Assembly: GCA_964544295.1 (NCBI GenBank)
Contig: CAZJBJ010000008.1
Coordinates: 1-45,824 of the forward strand
From: JAENVU01 sp964544295
GTDB lineage: Bacteria; Actinomycetota; Acidimicrobiia; IMCC26256; JAENVU01
Direction of reading: 5' to 3'
Length of the DNA stretch: 45,824 nucleotides
Positions 32,035-39,890 of this stretch are shown here, piece by piece. The notes beneath the pieces were generated by a model that saw only the letters and a list, made by a program, of their open reading frames with translations, was not told the origin of the DNA and ran no database searches. Each line of letters starts with the position of its first letter. Position 1 is the stretch's first letter. Both the position numbers and the translations under genes were made by a program.

Positions 32035-32646
32035 TCACCAGAGGGGATCCCGAGCGGGAAGGTTGCGCCGCCGGGGAGATCCGGGCGGCAGCGGTGAGGT
32101 CTTGGTGAGGATAACGAATGTCGATGTCCCGTGCACGACTCGGCTCGTCAAGGCGAGGCCGATGGAGCCGAGCTCGGCCTCCGGCCATCGATCGGGGTCG
32201 TCGCGGGGCGGCTCACTCACCGTCAATCGCCCGCCGACCGCCAGGAGACCCGAAGCGCATTCTGCAGTGACCGCCGGGGACCCGAACGAACGAGCGGTGA
32301 CGAGATCGAAGCGCTCCCGAAACTCCGCCTGGTGGCCGAAATCCTCCGCACGACCCTCCAGTACCGTCACGCGGTCGGTCATGCCGAGTCTGACCACCGC
32401 AGTGCGCAGCCACGCCGTTCGGCGGAGCTGACTGTCGAGTAACCAGGCCGGGTGCTCCGACCAGAGTTCGGCCAGAATGAGGCCGGGGATGCCGCCGCCG
32501 GTCCCGAGATCGAGAAACGGACCCGGGTTCATGGATTCGGCCCACGCCATCGCGTGGTCCACATGCCGCGAAATTGGGTCGGGCCCGATGTGGCCGAGCC
32601 GCCTCGCGTCTTCCAGGACGGCGCTCAACGCGCCGCTGGGCATCAC
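32035..32646 (-). CDS. rsmG: 16S rRNA (guanine-527-N7)-methyltransferase
   Basis: A 203-aa RsmG (GidB) that methylates G527 of 16S rRNA. Motif I is FLDLGTGGGIPGL (about 44-56). WLLDSQLRRTAWL and RFDLVTARSFGSP follow and are typical. Mutations in rsmG orthologues give low-level streptomycin resistance. The GTG at 32646 overlaps the jag stop, so it is coupled. It is slightly shorter at the N-terminus than many homologues. Confidence 0.93.
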   Translation of the reverse strand: MMPSGALSAVLEDARRLGHIGPDPISRHVDHAMAWAESMNPGPFLDLGTGGGIPGLILAELWSEHPAWLLDSQLRRTAWLRTAVVRLGMTDRVTVLEGRAEDFGHQAEFRERFDLVTARSFGSPAVTAECASGLLAVGGRLTVSEPPRDDPDRWPEAELGSIGLALTSRVVHGTSTFVILTKTSPLPPGSPRRRNLPARDPLW

Positions 32647-33458
32647 GCGGGGCGAATCACCACGTACCGGCGGGGGTCGTCACCTTCGGACGAGGTCTCG
32701 ACACCTTCGATCTCGGACACGGTGTCATGGACGGTCTTGCGGTCGATGGAGCCCATCGGCTCGAGCGCGCGCGCTTCACCGCTGTCCAGGACTTCCTCGA
32801 CGATCGACCGGGTGAACGTCTCGAGCGCGGCCCGGCGCTTCGCCCGGTACCCGCCGACGTCGACCCGAACTCGAGCGGCATGCCCGCCGGCCTCACGCTG
32901 GACCACCGCGCGGGTGAGCTCCTCGATCGCCGAAAGGGTCGCGGCCTTCGGCCCGACCAGCAGACCCAGTTCGGAACCCTCGACCTCGACCTCGACCAGA
33001 TCGTCGCCGGTTGCGGACGTGACCGCCGCCTCGAGTCCGATGGCGTCGACCAGACCGGCGACGAACTCCTCTGCCACTTCGGCTTGTTCCTCCACCGACA
33101 CTTCGTTCTCGTCCACTGTTCGCGTCCCCTCGTCCTTCTTCTTCGGCTGCTGCTTCGACTTCTGCTTCGGCGCCGGCGTCGCCTTGGGCCGTGACGTCGA
33201 CTTTTCGCCCCGTGGACCGTCGCCGCGCTTCGACCCGCCCTTGCTCCGGCCCCGGCGTCGGTCCTGCGGCTTCTCTCGCGAGATCGGCTTCAGCCGTACC
33301 CGGATCCTCGCCTCGCTCTTGGTGAACCGACTCAGGAGTCCCGTCTTGGGCTCCTCGAGGACCTCGTACTCGACGTCCTCCTCGTGCACCCCGAGCTGGT
33401 CGAGCGCGGCTTCCAGCGCCTCGGCCACGGATGCACCGGTCGTCTGAATCCACTCCAT
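32643..33458 (-). CDS. jag: Jag/KhpB RNA-binding protein (Jag-N, KH, R3H)
   Basis: A 271-aa RNA-binding protein. The Jag-N domain covers about 1-60 (TGASVAEALEAALDQLG). A Lys/Arg-rich linker covers about 60-110. A KH domain lies at about 130-195, with GPKA in the GxxG place. The R3H motif is RKTVH, followed by VETSSEGDDPRRYVVI. It is always found beside yidC. Its start overlaps the yidC stop. It probably binds RNA and affects cell division or envelope gene expression, as KhpB does elsewhere. Confidence 0.93.
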   Translation of the reverse strand: MEWIQTTGASVAEALEAALDQLGVHEEDVEYEVLEEPKTGLLSRFTKSEARIRVRLKPISREKPQDRRRGRSKGGSKRGDGPRGEKSTSRPKATPAPKQKSKQQPKKKDEGTRTVDENEVSVEEQAEVAEEFVAGLVDAIGLEAAVTSATGDDLVEVEVEGSELGLLVGPKAATLSAIEELTRAVVQREAGGHAARVRVDVGGYRAKRRAALETFTRSIVEEVLDSGEARALEPMGSIDRKTVHDTVSEIEGVETSSEGDDPRRYVVIRPA

Positions 33459-34441
33459 CAGCGCTTCCGCTTCCTGTTACTGCGCGCACCGTTCCCGGAC
33501 GCCGGCGGCGACGCCGACGACCCGCCGGCGCTCTTGGCTCCGGTCGTCGGTTTCTTCGCGGTTCCCTTCGATCCGGCCTTCGATCCGGTCGACGGCTTGC
33601 CGCCGCCGCCCTGCTTCGGCGCGTTCTCGGTCTTGGTTCCCCCGCCCTTCGTCGTCGGCTCCGTCGAACCGTCGCCGAGCTCGCCCTTGCCCTTCTTGGG
33701 AGGCGGCCCCGCCGCGGTGCCGATGGTTCGCAGCACGACTTCCTGCTGACCGATCTGCCACAGGTTCGAGGTGAAGAAGTAGAGGACGACACCGGAGAGG
33801 ATCGACCACGAGATGAACCCGAACACGATGGGGAACACCTTGGCGATGATCGCCATCTGCGGATTCGGCGCGGCCTGGTTCCGCATGGTCTGGCGCTGCT
33901 GGAGGAACCCGGTGATCATCACGAGCGCCACCAGGACCAGGTAAGGCCAGGCGTCCGCGAGGCCGGACTTCGCCGCCTGGGACGCCGACTTCTGGAGGTC
34001 CATGCTCAGGAAGCTCATCTTCGGCTTGCACTCGGCGACCTTCACGCCGGCTCCACAGATGTCCCGGTACATCTTCGAGTCGGTCGGGATGAAGTCCTGG
34101 ATCTTGTGCAACGTCTGGAACAACGCGATGAAGACCGGCATCTGGAGCAGCAAGGGGAGGCAACCACCCAACGGGTTGATCTCGTTCTCCTTGTAGAACT
34201 TCATCATCTCTTCGTTGAGCTTCTGGCGGTCGTTCTTGTACTTCGCCTGCAGCTTCTTGATCTCGGGTTGCACCCGCTGCATCGCGATCATCGACTTCGC
34301 CTGCTTCGCGGTCAGCGGGAACAGCGCGAGCCGGACGGCGACGGTCAACAGGATGATCGCAACACCGGCGTTCGGGACGATCGAGTAGAAGAAGGCGAGG
34401 ATCGACCCCATGCCGTCGCGAATCGCATCCCAGATCACCAT
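33458..34441 (-). CDS. yidC: Membrane protein insertase YidC
   Basis: A 327-aa Oxa1-family insertase. The first helix is followed by ALFPLTAKQAKSMIAMQRVQPEIKKLQ, split by its hairpin; GGCLPLLLQMPVFIALFQTL and LYFFTSNLWQIGQQ are family marks. Five membrane segments are visible. The large periplasmic domain of Gram-negative YidC is absent. A basic, Gly/Lys-rich tail of about 80 residues ends in NRKRKR and may contact the ribosome. It overlaps yidD by 7 bases and jag by 1. Confidence 0.95.
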   Translation of the reverse strand: MVIWDAIRDGMGSILAFFYSIVPNAGVAIILLTVAVRLALFPLTAKQAKSMIAMQRVQPEIKKLQAKYKNDRQKLNEEMMKFYKENEINPLGGCLPLLLQMPVFIALFQTLHKIQDFIPTDSKMYRDICGAGVKVAECKPKMSFLSMDLQKSASQAAKSGLADAWPYLVLVALVMITGFLQQRQTMRNQAAPNPQMAIIAKVFPIVFGFISWSILSGVVLYFFTSNLWQIGQQEVVLRTIGTAAGPPPKKGKGELGDGSTEPTTKGGGTKTENAPKQGGGGKPSTGSKAGSKGTAKKPTTGAKSAGGSSASPPASGNGARSNRKRKR

Positions 34442-34704
34442 GTTTGACTACCTTCCCGATCCGAACGTACGTTCGGCACGACGGCGGGGTCGTACCCGCC
34501 GGGGTGCCAGGGGTGGCACCGACCAATTCGCTTGATACCCATCCACGTGCCTCGAACCAGGCCGAACGCCTCGATCGCGTCCTTGGCGTACTGCGAGCAC
34601 GTCGGAGCAAATCGGCACCGGGGTGTCGTTCCCGCCATCAACCGTTGATAGCCGCCGATGACCGCCATTGCACAACGGGCCCCGATCCCGGGCGCGTCAC
34701 TCAT
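34435..34704 (-). CDS. yidD: Membrane protein insertion efficiency factor YidD
   Basis: An 89-aa protein with the family core GGYQRLMAG, CRFAPTCSQYAKDAI, GTWMGIKRIGRCHPWHPGGYDP. YidD helps YidC-dependent insertion. It sits in its usual place between rnpA and yidC and overlaps both neighbours by 4-7 bases. Confidence 0.95.
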   Translation of the reverse strand: MSDAPGIGARCAMAVIGGYQRLMAGTTPRCRFAPTCSQYAKDAIEAFGLVRGTWMGIKRIGRCHPWHPGGYDPAVVPNVRSDREGSQTW

Positions 34705-35156
34705 CGGACACCGGCCAGGCAGGTGGTGAGCGACCGGTCGAGTGCCTCGGCCGAGGCGTCGACGGCGCGGGCATCGGCACCGATCAGGTAGGCCGAGCCG
34801 GGCCGCAGCACATCCTCGTGCCTGACCACCAACGCCCGGAGGCGCCGCCGCAACCGGTTCCGGGTCACGGCGTTGCCCACCTTGCGCCCGATCGCGAAGG
34901 CCACCTGTGGCGTCGCGTCGGCGGGGAGGGCGATGCGCCGCACCCAGAGGGGGCCATCGCGGCGCGGGCGGACCCGGGCGAACTCAGCGAAGGACGCACG
35001 GCTGCGGACGCGGTGAATCAGGCCGAGATGCGGGCGCGACCGCGGTTGCGCCGAGACTTCAGAACGGCGCGGCCCGCGCGGTTCTTCATACGGGTACGAA
35101 ACCCGTGCTTCTTCTTGCGCTTCCGGTTGTTGGGCTGGAAGGTCCGCTTCACGCAT
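34701..35156 (-). CDS. rnpA: Ribonuclease P protein component, apparently with N-terminal extension overlapping rpmH
   Basis: The RnpA core (from about residue 47: HRVRSRASFAEF, then VAFAIGRKVGNAVTRNRLRRRLR) is the RNase P protein that helps the RNA cut 5' ends of pre-tRNAs. In its frame there is no ATG, GTG or TTG between the core and the ATG at 35156. That ATG lies 4 bases before the rpmH GTG and gives a 151-aa protein whose first 45 residues are read from rpmH DNA in another frame. This is the arrangement described in Thermus. The alternative is a rare CTG start at 35021, overlapping the rpmH stop as CTGA, which would give a normal-length protein. An internal GTG would cut into the core. 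The Shine-Dalgarno GAGGAGG is only 2 bases from this ATG. Confidence 0.85.
   Translation of the reverse strand: MREADLPAQQPEAQEEARVSYPYEEPRGPRRSEVSAQPRSRPHLGLIHRVRSRASFAEFARVRPRRDGPLWVRRIALPADATPQVAFAIGRKVGNAVTRNRLRRRLRALVVRHEDVLRPGSAYLIGADARAVDASAEALDRSLTTCLAGVR
35018..35152 (-). CDS. rpmH: 50S ribosomal protein L34
   Basis: A 44-aa, very basic protein of the large subunit: VKRTFQPNNRKRKKKHGFRT followed by the RMKNRAGRAVLKSRR segment and RISA at the end. It matches L34 over its whole length. GTG start, with GAGGAGG (35165-35159) 6 bases upstream, an ideal spacing. It is the first gene of the minus-strand group rpmH-rnpA-yidD-yidC-jag-rsmG, as in nearly all bacteria. It may lie wholly inside the rnpA frame. 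Confidence 0.96.
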   Translation of the reverse strand: MKRTFQPNNRKRKKKHGFRTRMKNRAGRAVLKSRRNRGRARISA

Positions 35157-35474
35157 GGCCTCCTCGAAGAGGGAACGGGCGCCCCATGGAACCCGGCGAA
35201 GGAAGTCCGGGGTGAGCAGGGGTGGGGCGGGAGGTCGGGATCTTAGGGTCAGCGATGCGATGCTCGCAATGCGGGGCCATGGTTTCCGGCCGAACGTCCG
35301 ATCACGGCCCGGGTCGTGCCCCCGGTCCGCTGCCGGCCGGCTCCCTGACGGAATTCCCCACCGTGCGCGCGAATTGGGGACAACTCCACCACGCGCCGCA
35401 TCCGTCAGTCGCCGAGTTGGGGATGGCCCCACCCGACTGATCGAATTACATCGATGATGTTCTGTCCTGCTCCC

Positions 35475-35503
35475 TTGAGTGGGTAGGGGTCGGCTGCTAC
35501 GGT
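35475..35503 (+). promoter_or_regulatory. Likely dnaA promoter
   Basis: TTGAGT (35475-35480), a 17-bp spacer and TACGGT (35498-35503) resemble a housekeeping sigma promoter. Transcription would start near 35510, leaving a leader of about 120 bases. Confidence 0.5.
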
Positions 35504-35549
35504 CACCGATCCCACCGGCCGTCCACGGTCTCGGCCCGGTGGCGATCTT

Positions 35550-35567
35550 CTAGGTCGTACGACCTAG
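35550..35567. promoter_or_regulatory. 18-bp perfect palindrome in the dnaA leader
   Basis: CTAGGTCGTACGACCTAG is a perfect inverted repeat without a loop, so it looks more like a protein-binding operator than an RNA hairpin. It lies about 45 bases downstream of the proposed dnaA promoter. The binding factor is unknown. Confidence 0.5.
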
Positions 35568-35592
35568 TGTGCGACCGACGGCGGAGGAGAAC

Positions 35593-35612
35593 GAGCCCGG
35601 TTTCCCGGGCTC
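35593..35612 (+). promoter_or_regulatory. Hairpin in the dnaA mRNA leader
   Basis: GAGCCCGG-TTTC-CCGGGCTC forms a perfect 8-bp stem between a GGAGGAG sequence (35583-35589) and the dnaA GTG at 35631. No normal Shine-Dalgarno lies next to that GTG, so the structure may affect translation. Confidence 0.45.
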
Positions 35613-35618
35613 TGCGAG

Positions 35619-35638
35619 TTCTCCACACATGTGGATGG
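35619..35638. promoter_or_regulatory. Inverted pair of DnaA-box-like sites over the dnaA start
   Basis: TTCTCCACA (35619-35627) and TGTGGATGG (35630-35638) are head to head, 2 bases apart. Both fit the relaxed actinobacterial DnaA box. They cover the dnaA start codon, which suggests autoregulation. Confidence 0.45.
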
Positions 35639-37061
35639 GGCTGTGGAAATTCCTGACTGGCGAGTCACGGCGGCAACCCAAGCCTGGGAGTCCGCTACCA
35701 CTGCGTTGCAGGCTCAGCTCTCCGAGGCAACCTGGAACACCTGGTTCCGCGACGTCCGTCCCGTCGACCTGGAGGGGGACCGCCTGCGACTGTCGATCCC
35801 GAACGGCGTCGTGCGGGAGCGCATCCGGTCGAGCTATAGCGGGCTGATGACCGCGGTACTCCAGGAGGTGACGGGCGACGACATCGCGCTCGACCTCATC
35901 GTCGAATCGACGCCCCGGAACGACGACGTCGTCGACGACCCGAGCGCCCGCACCGCCGCACCGACCGACACCGCGCAGCCTCGATCGGAGGTCGCCGCCC
36001 CCACCGTCGACCCCGCCAGCGCCTGGACCGCACTCAACCCCCGGTACACCTTCGAACACTTCGTCATCGGCGCCTCCAACCGTTTCGCGCATGCCGCGGC
36101 CCTGGCGGTGGCGGAAACGCCGGCCCGGTCGTACAACCCGCTGTTCATCTACGGGCCCGCCGGTCTGGGCAAGACCCACCTCCTGCACGCGATCGGGAAC
36201 TACGTCAAGGACGTCCACCAACTCAGCCGAGTCCGGTACGTCTCGACCGAAACCCTGATGAACGAGTTCGTGGACGCGATTCGTAACAACGCCGCCAACT
36301 CGTTCCGGCGCCGCTACCGCGAGGTCGACGTCCTCCTCGTCGACGACATCCAGTTCCTCGAGCGCTCCCAACAACTCCAGGAGGAGTTCTTCCACACCTT
36401 CAACTCCCTCCACGGCGCCGGCGGGCAGATCGTGCTGTCGTCCGACCGGCCACCGAAGCAGATCCCCCGCCTGGAGGACCGCCTCCGGACCCGGCTGGAG
36501 TGGGGTCTGATCACCGACGTGCAGCCACCGGAGTTCGAGACCCGCCTGGCGATTCTTCGCATGAAGGCCGATTCCGAGCGGCTCGAGAACATCCCGGACG
36601 AAGTACTCGCCTTCATCGCGTCGAACATCTCGGACAACGTCCGCGAGCTCGAAGGGGCGCTCATCCGCATCGCGGCCTACTCCAGCCTGCATCGCACGAC
36701 CCTCGACGAGACCGTGGCCCAGCAGGTGCTGGCCGACCTCCTGCCGCCGTCGCAGCCCCGGGTGGTCACCCCCCAGCTCATCCTCGACGAGACCGCCAAG
36801 ATGTTCGGGTTCACCGTCGAGGACCTCTGCGGCAAGAGTCGTCGTCGTCCGTTGGTGATCGCGCGCCAGATCGGCATGTACGTCTTCCGGGAGCTCACCG
36901 ACTTCTCGTACCCCCGGATCGCCGAGCAGTTCGGTGGTCGTGACCACACGACGGTCATCCATGCGGTGGAGAAGATCAAGGCCCTGATGACCGAACGTCA
37001 TCAGGTGTTCGACCAGGTCAACGAGCTGATGAGCCGGGTCCGGCTCGGCACCGGTGGATAA
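35631..37061 (+). CDS. dnaA: Chromosomal replication initiator DnaA
   Basis: A 476-aa AAA+ initiator. Domain I covers about 1-90 (AWESATTALQAQLSEATWNTWFRDV). A short variable domain II follows. Domain III carries Walker A GPAGLGKT (about 174-181) and Walker B VLLVDDIQFL. Domain IV has VIARQIGMYVFRELTDFSYPRIA and GGRDHTTVIHAVEKI, the DnaA-box reader. It is followed by the oriC spacer and dnaN. The start is GTG at 35631; GTG at 35643 is also possible. No clear ribosome binding site is adjacent. Confidence 0.97.
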   Translation: MDGAVEIPDWRVTAATQAWESATTALQAQLSEATWNTWFRDVRPVDLEGDRLRLSIPNGVVRERIRSSYSGLMTAVLQEVTGDDIALDLIVESTPRNDDVVDDPSARTAAPTDTAQPRSEVAAPTVDPASAWTALNPRYTFEHFVIGASNRFAHAAALAVAETPARSYNPLFIYGPAGLGKTHLLHAIGNYVKDVHQLSRVRYVSTETLMNEFVDAIRNNAANSFRRRYREVDVLLVDDIQFLERSQQLQEEFFHTFNSLHGAGGQIVLSSDRPPKQIPRLEDRLRTRLEWGLITDVQPPEFETRLAILRMKADSERLENIPDEVLAFIASNISDNVRELEGALIRIAAYSSLHRTTLDETVAQQVLADLLPPSQPRVVTPQLILDETAKMFGFTVEDLCGKSRRRPLVIARQIGMYVFRELTDFSYPRIAEQFGGRDHTTVIHAVEKIKALMTERHQVFDQVNELMSRVRLGTGG

Positions 37062-37270
37062 CCCTGTGGACGGTTGGGGATATCTTCGGCCCGAAGTGGG
37101 AAACTCGCGGAAACCACAAATCTGTGATTTTGGGACAGTGGAAGTCGGTGGATGAACCGGTGGACAGCGAAAGAGCATCCCACCTGCGCATACAGCGCGT
37201 GATCCACAATCCACACCCTCTACTACAAGTACTAGAAAACCAATTCTTTTCGTATCTCGGAGGTGGACAG
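37053..37270. other. Replication origin oriC (dnaA-dnaN spacer)
   Basis: DnaA-box-like sites: GGTGGATAA (37053-37061, overlapping the dnaA stop), TGTGGACGG (37065-37073), GGTGGATGA (37147-37155), GGTGGACAG (37159-37167), TGATCCACA (37200-37208), CAATCCACA (37207-37215) and GGTGGACAG (37262-37270). An AT-rich stretch at 37220-37257 stands out in this GC-rich DNA and is the likely unwinding element. This location between dnaA and dnaN is standard for actinobacteria. Confidence 0.88.
37208..37257 (+). promoter_or_regulatory. DNA unwinding element with DnaA-trio-like repeats
   Basis: A DnaA-box-like AATCCACA is followed by a short C-rich step, then CTACTAC (37220-37226), then ACTAG and an A/T-rich run. 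In Bacillus subtilis the basal unwinding system has the same order: box, GC step, CTACTA-type DnaA-trios, AT-rich DNA. Confidence 0.55.
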
Positions 37271-38367
37271 TGAAGTTCCGGTGTGAGCGTGACACCCTGG
37301 CCGAAGCGATCAGCACTGCGCAGCGAGCAGTGGCTGTTCGCAGTGGCGCGCTCCCGGTGCTGTCCGGCGTCCACGTCACCGCGGGTGAGGGCACCGTGGA
37401 ACTCGTCGGGTGCGATCTCGATCTGACCATTCGGGTGAAGATCCCGGCCCAGGTCGACGAAGCCGGTCAGGCTGTCGTACCGGCGAAGCTCTTCGACGGG
37501 CTCACCACGCGCTTGAAAGCCGGAACCGTGACCTTCGAAGTCGAAGGTGACGACGCGCGGATCTCGGCCGGTCCGGCCCGAGCCGGCGTGCGGTTGCTGC
37601 CGGCGGACGAGTTCCCGCGGGTGACCGAACCCGAAGGCACGACCGTGACCGTCGACGCCGAGCCACTCGCGGAAGCACTGCGGCAGGTAATCCCCGCCGC
37701 GTCGCGCGACGACGCGCGTCCGATCCTCACCGGCGTACTGATCATGGCGACCCCGACGGGCATCCGCATGGTCGCAACCGACTCCTACCGGCTCGGTGTC
37801 CGTGACGTCAACGGCATCGGGATGCTGAGCGAGGGCCAGAAGGTGCTCGTCGGTGCGCGCGGCCTCAACGAGGTGCAGCGGGTCTTCTCGTCCGGCGAGA
37901 TCACGGTGACGTTGGGCGAGCGCGAGGTGCGCTTCGCGAACGAGTCGCGATCGGTGACGACGCGGCTCATCGACGGTGAGTTCCCGAACTACGAGCAGCT
38001 CATCCCGAACGGCTATCCGAACAAGCTCACCATCTCGCGCGCCGAGCTCGAGGAAGCGGTTCGGCTGATGCAGATCGTCGGTGAGGGTCGCGAAGGCACC
38101 CCGGTCCGTTTGGCGATGAGTGCGTCCGGGCTCGAACTCTCGGCCACCGCTCAGGAGCGCGCCGACGCGGTCGAACTCATCGACGCGAAGTTCGAGGGCA
38201 CGGACCTCACCGTCGCGTTCAACCCCCAGTTCCTCCTCGACGGTCTCCTCGCCATCAACGGTGAGGAAGCGGTGCTCGAGAGCATGGATCCCCTGAAGCC
38301 CGCCACCCTCAAGGGCGCCGACCAACCGGAGTTCCTCTACCTGTTGATGCCGGTGCGCATCAGCTGA
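37270..38367 (+). CDS. dnaN: DNA polymerase III beta sliding clamp
   Basis: A 365-aa clamp that forms a dimer ring around DNA and tethers polymerase III and repair proteins. Three similar domains are visible. MKFRCERDTLAEAISTAQRAV starts domain 1, split here by normal spacing; RPILTGVLI lies in domain 2; the end is YLLMPVRIS. GGAGG (37259-37263) precedes the GTG. It is likely to be a partner of NucS, whose gene is at 6000. Confidence 0.97.
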   Translation: MKFRCERDTLAEAISTAQRAVAVRSGALPVLSGVHVTAGEGTVELVGCDLDLTIRVKIPAQVDEAGQAVVPAKLFDGLTTRLKAGTVTFEVEGDDARISAGPARAGVRLLPADEFPRVTEPEGTTVTVDAEPLAEALRQVIPAASRDDARPILTGVLIMATPTGIRMVATDSYRLGVRDVNGIGMLSEGQKVLVGARGLNEVQRVFSSGEITVTLGEREVRFANESRSVTTRLIDGEFPNYEQLIPNGYPNKLTISRAELEEAVRLMQIVGEGREGTPVRLAMSASGLELSATAQERADAVELIDAKFEGTDLTVAFNPQFLLDGLLAINGEEAVLESMDPLKPATLKGADQPEFLYLLMPVRIS

Positions 38368-38368
38368 C

Positions 38369-39463
38369 GTGCACCTCGGTCGTCTCTGGCTGAGGGACTT
38401 CCGCTGCTACGAGCAGGTCGAACTGGATCTGGGGACGGGCGTCACCGTCGTCACCGGCTCCAATGGTCAGGGCAAGACGAGTCTCCTGGAAGCAGTCGGT
38501 TGGGTCGCGACGGGCCGTTCGGTGCGTGGTGTGCCCGACCGGGCGTTGGTGCGCAACGGTGCCGAGGAAGCGATCGTGCGGGCCCAGATCGAACACCCGG
38601 AGCACGCGGTGTTGGTCGAGGCCGCGATCACGAGCGTGGGCCGGAATCGCATCCTCGCCAACAAGCAGACCGTCACGCGCCGGAGGGATCTGGCCGAGCA
38701 CCTGCGCGTCACCGTGTTCGCGCCCGACGACCTGACGTTGGTGAAGGGCGGGCCGGGCGGTCGCCGCGAGTACCTCGACGATCTCCTGGTGAGCGCGGCG
38801 CCCCGCTTCAGTGCGGTGATCACCGAATACGAGCGGGTCGTCAAGCAGCGCAACGCGTTGTTGCGCGCCGGCATTCGCAACGCCGACGACCGCAGGACGC
38901 GCGACGTGTTCGACACGCGACTCGTCGACGTCGGGAGTGAGTTGATCCGCGGCCGACTCGATCTCATCGCGCGCCTCGATCCCGCGGTGAGCGATGCCTA
39001 CGCGTCGCTCGCCGGTAGCGCGCCGGGGTTCGCGACGGCGTACGAACCCGAGTGGTGTACGGGTCCGGTCGCGCGCGAGAACGTGGGCGACGCGCTCACC
39101 GAGGCACTCGCGAGTCTGCGCAAGCGCGAGGAAGACCGCGGGGTGACGTTGGTGGGCCCCCATCGGGACGACTGGGCACTCGTGCTCGAGGACCTCGACG
39201 CGCGTCATCACGCGTCCCAGGGTGAGCAACGGACGTTGGCGCTCGGCATGCGCCTGGCCGGGCACCGGGTGGTGGCCGAGGCCGTCGGCGTCGAACCGGT
39301 GTTGTTGCTCGACGACGTGTTCAGCGAACTCGACGCGCAGCGCGCCACCGCGCTCGTGGAACACCTGCCGGCGACCCAGACGTTGATCACGACCGCGGGT
39401 GCGCTGCCCGAGAGCATCCGGGCCGACACCTGGCTGCGCATCGAGAACGGTCGGTTGGTGTGA
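38369..39463 (+). CDS. recF: DNA repair protein RecF
   Basis: A 364-aa SMC-like ATPase that loads RecA at gaps. It has Walker A GSNGQGKTS, signature GGRREYLDDLL and Walker B LLLDDVFSELD. It starts 1 base after the dnaN stop with GTG and ends overlapping dciA (GTGA). The dnaN-recF-dciA-gyrB-gyrA order is typical for actinobacteria. Confidence 0.95.
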   Translation: MHLGRLWLRDFRCYEQVELDLGTGVTVVTGSNGQGKTSLLEAVGWVATGRSVRGVPDRALVRNGAEEAIVRAQIEHPEHAVLVEAAITSVGRNRILANKQTVTRRRDLAEHLRVTVFAPDDLTLVKGGPGGRREYLDDLLVSAAPRFSAVITEYERVVKQRNALLRAGIRNADDRRTRDVFDTRLVDVGSELIRGRLDLIARLDPAVSDAYASLAGSAPGFATAYEPEWCTGPVARENVGDALTEALASLRKREEDRGVTLVGPHRDDWALVLEDLDARHHASQGEQRTLALGMRLAGHRVVAEAVGVEPVLLLDDVFSELDAQRATALVEHLPATQTLITTAGALPESIRADTWLRIENGRLV

Positions 39464-39810
39464 GCCGGAGTGACGATCCCCGGCCGGTGACCGACGCCCT
39501 CGCCCACGTCCGGCGTGAGTTGGGTGCGCCCGAACCGGGTCTCCTCGACGCGATCCGGGCGTCCTGGTCGGATCTGGTCGGTGCCGCCCTCGGGGAGCAC
39601 AGCGAACCACTCCATCTGAGCGGCGGACGTCTCCGGATCTCCGTGGACGATCCCGCCTGGGCCGGGCAGTTCCGGTATCTCGCGGATCAACTGATCGAGA
39701 GCCTCCGGGAGCAGGTTCCGGCGGCAGGCGTGCGCGAGATCACGGTCGCCGCGCACCGGGGCGCGGGGGAGGTCGACCCCGGGGGAACCGCCGGCGGGTT
39801 CGACCGCTGA
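39460..39810 (+). CDS. dciA: DUF721 protein, probable helicase loader DciA
   Basis: A 116-aa protein with the DUF721 fold: SWSDLVGAALGEHSEPLHLSGG followed by RLRISVDDPAWAGQFRYL (segments quoted separately). DUF721 proteins were shown to be DciA, the DnaB loader in bacteria that lack DnaC/DnaI. It sits between recF and gyrB, as does M. tuberculosis Rv0004. The GTG overlaps the recF stop. The tail (GAGEVDPGGTAGGFDR) looks disordered. Confidence 0.88.
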   Translation: MSRSDDPRPVTDALAHVRRELGAPEPGLLDAIRASWSDLVGAALGEHSEPLHLSGGRLRISVDDPAWAGQFRYLADQLIESLREQVPAAGVREITVAAHRGAGEVDPGGTAGGFDR

Positions 39811-39881
39811 ACGGCCCCGTCATCACAGGCCGAAACCCCTCCGAAAACCCGCCGAGAAACCCGAGGTCGGTCACAGGGGTC

Positions 39882-39890
39882 TGGTACACT
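39882..39890 (+). promoter_or_regulatory. Candidate extended -10 promoter for gyrB-gyrA
   Basis: TGGTACACT contains an extended -10 (TGn + TACACT). No convincing -35 lies upstream. It is about 190 bases before the gyrB start, in the 268-base dciA-gyrB spacer, where I see no gene. Confidence 0.35.

Larger units (their letters stand above)
35157..35630. other. rpmH-dnaA divergent intergenic region
   Basis: A 474-base region with no gene. It contains a DnaA-box-like TGGGGACAA (35375-35383), the likely dnaA promoter (35475-35503), an 18-bp palindrome (35550-35567), a GGAGGAG sequence (35583-35589), a hairpin (35593-35612) and an inverted DnaA-box pair reaching the dnaA start. The rpmH promoter must also lie here, but I cannot place it. 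Confidence 0.65.
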
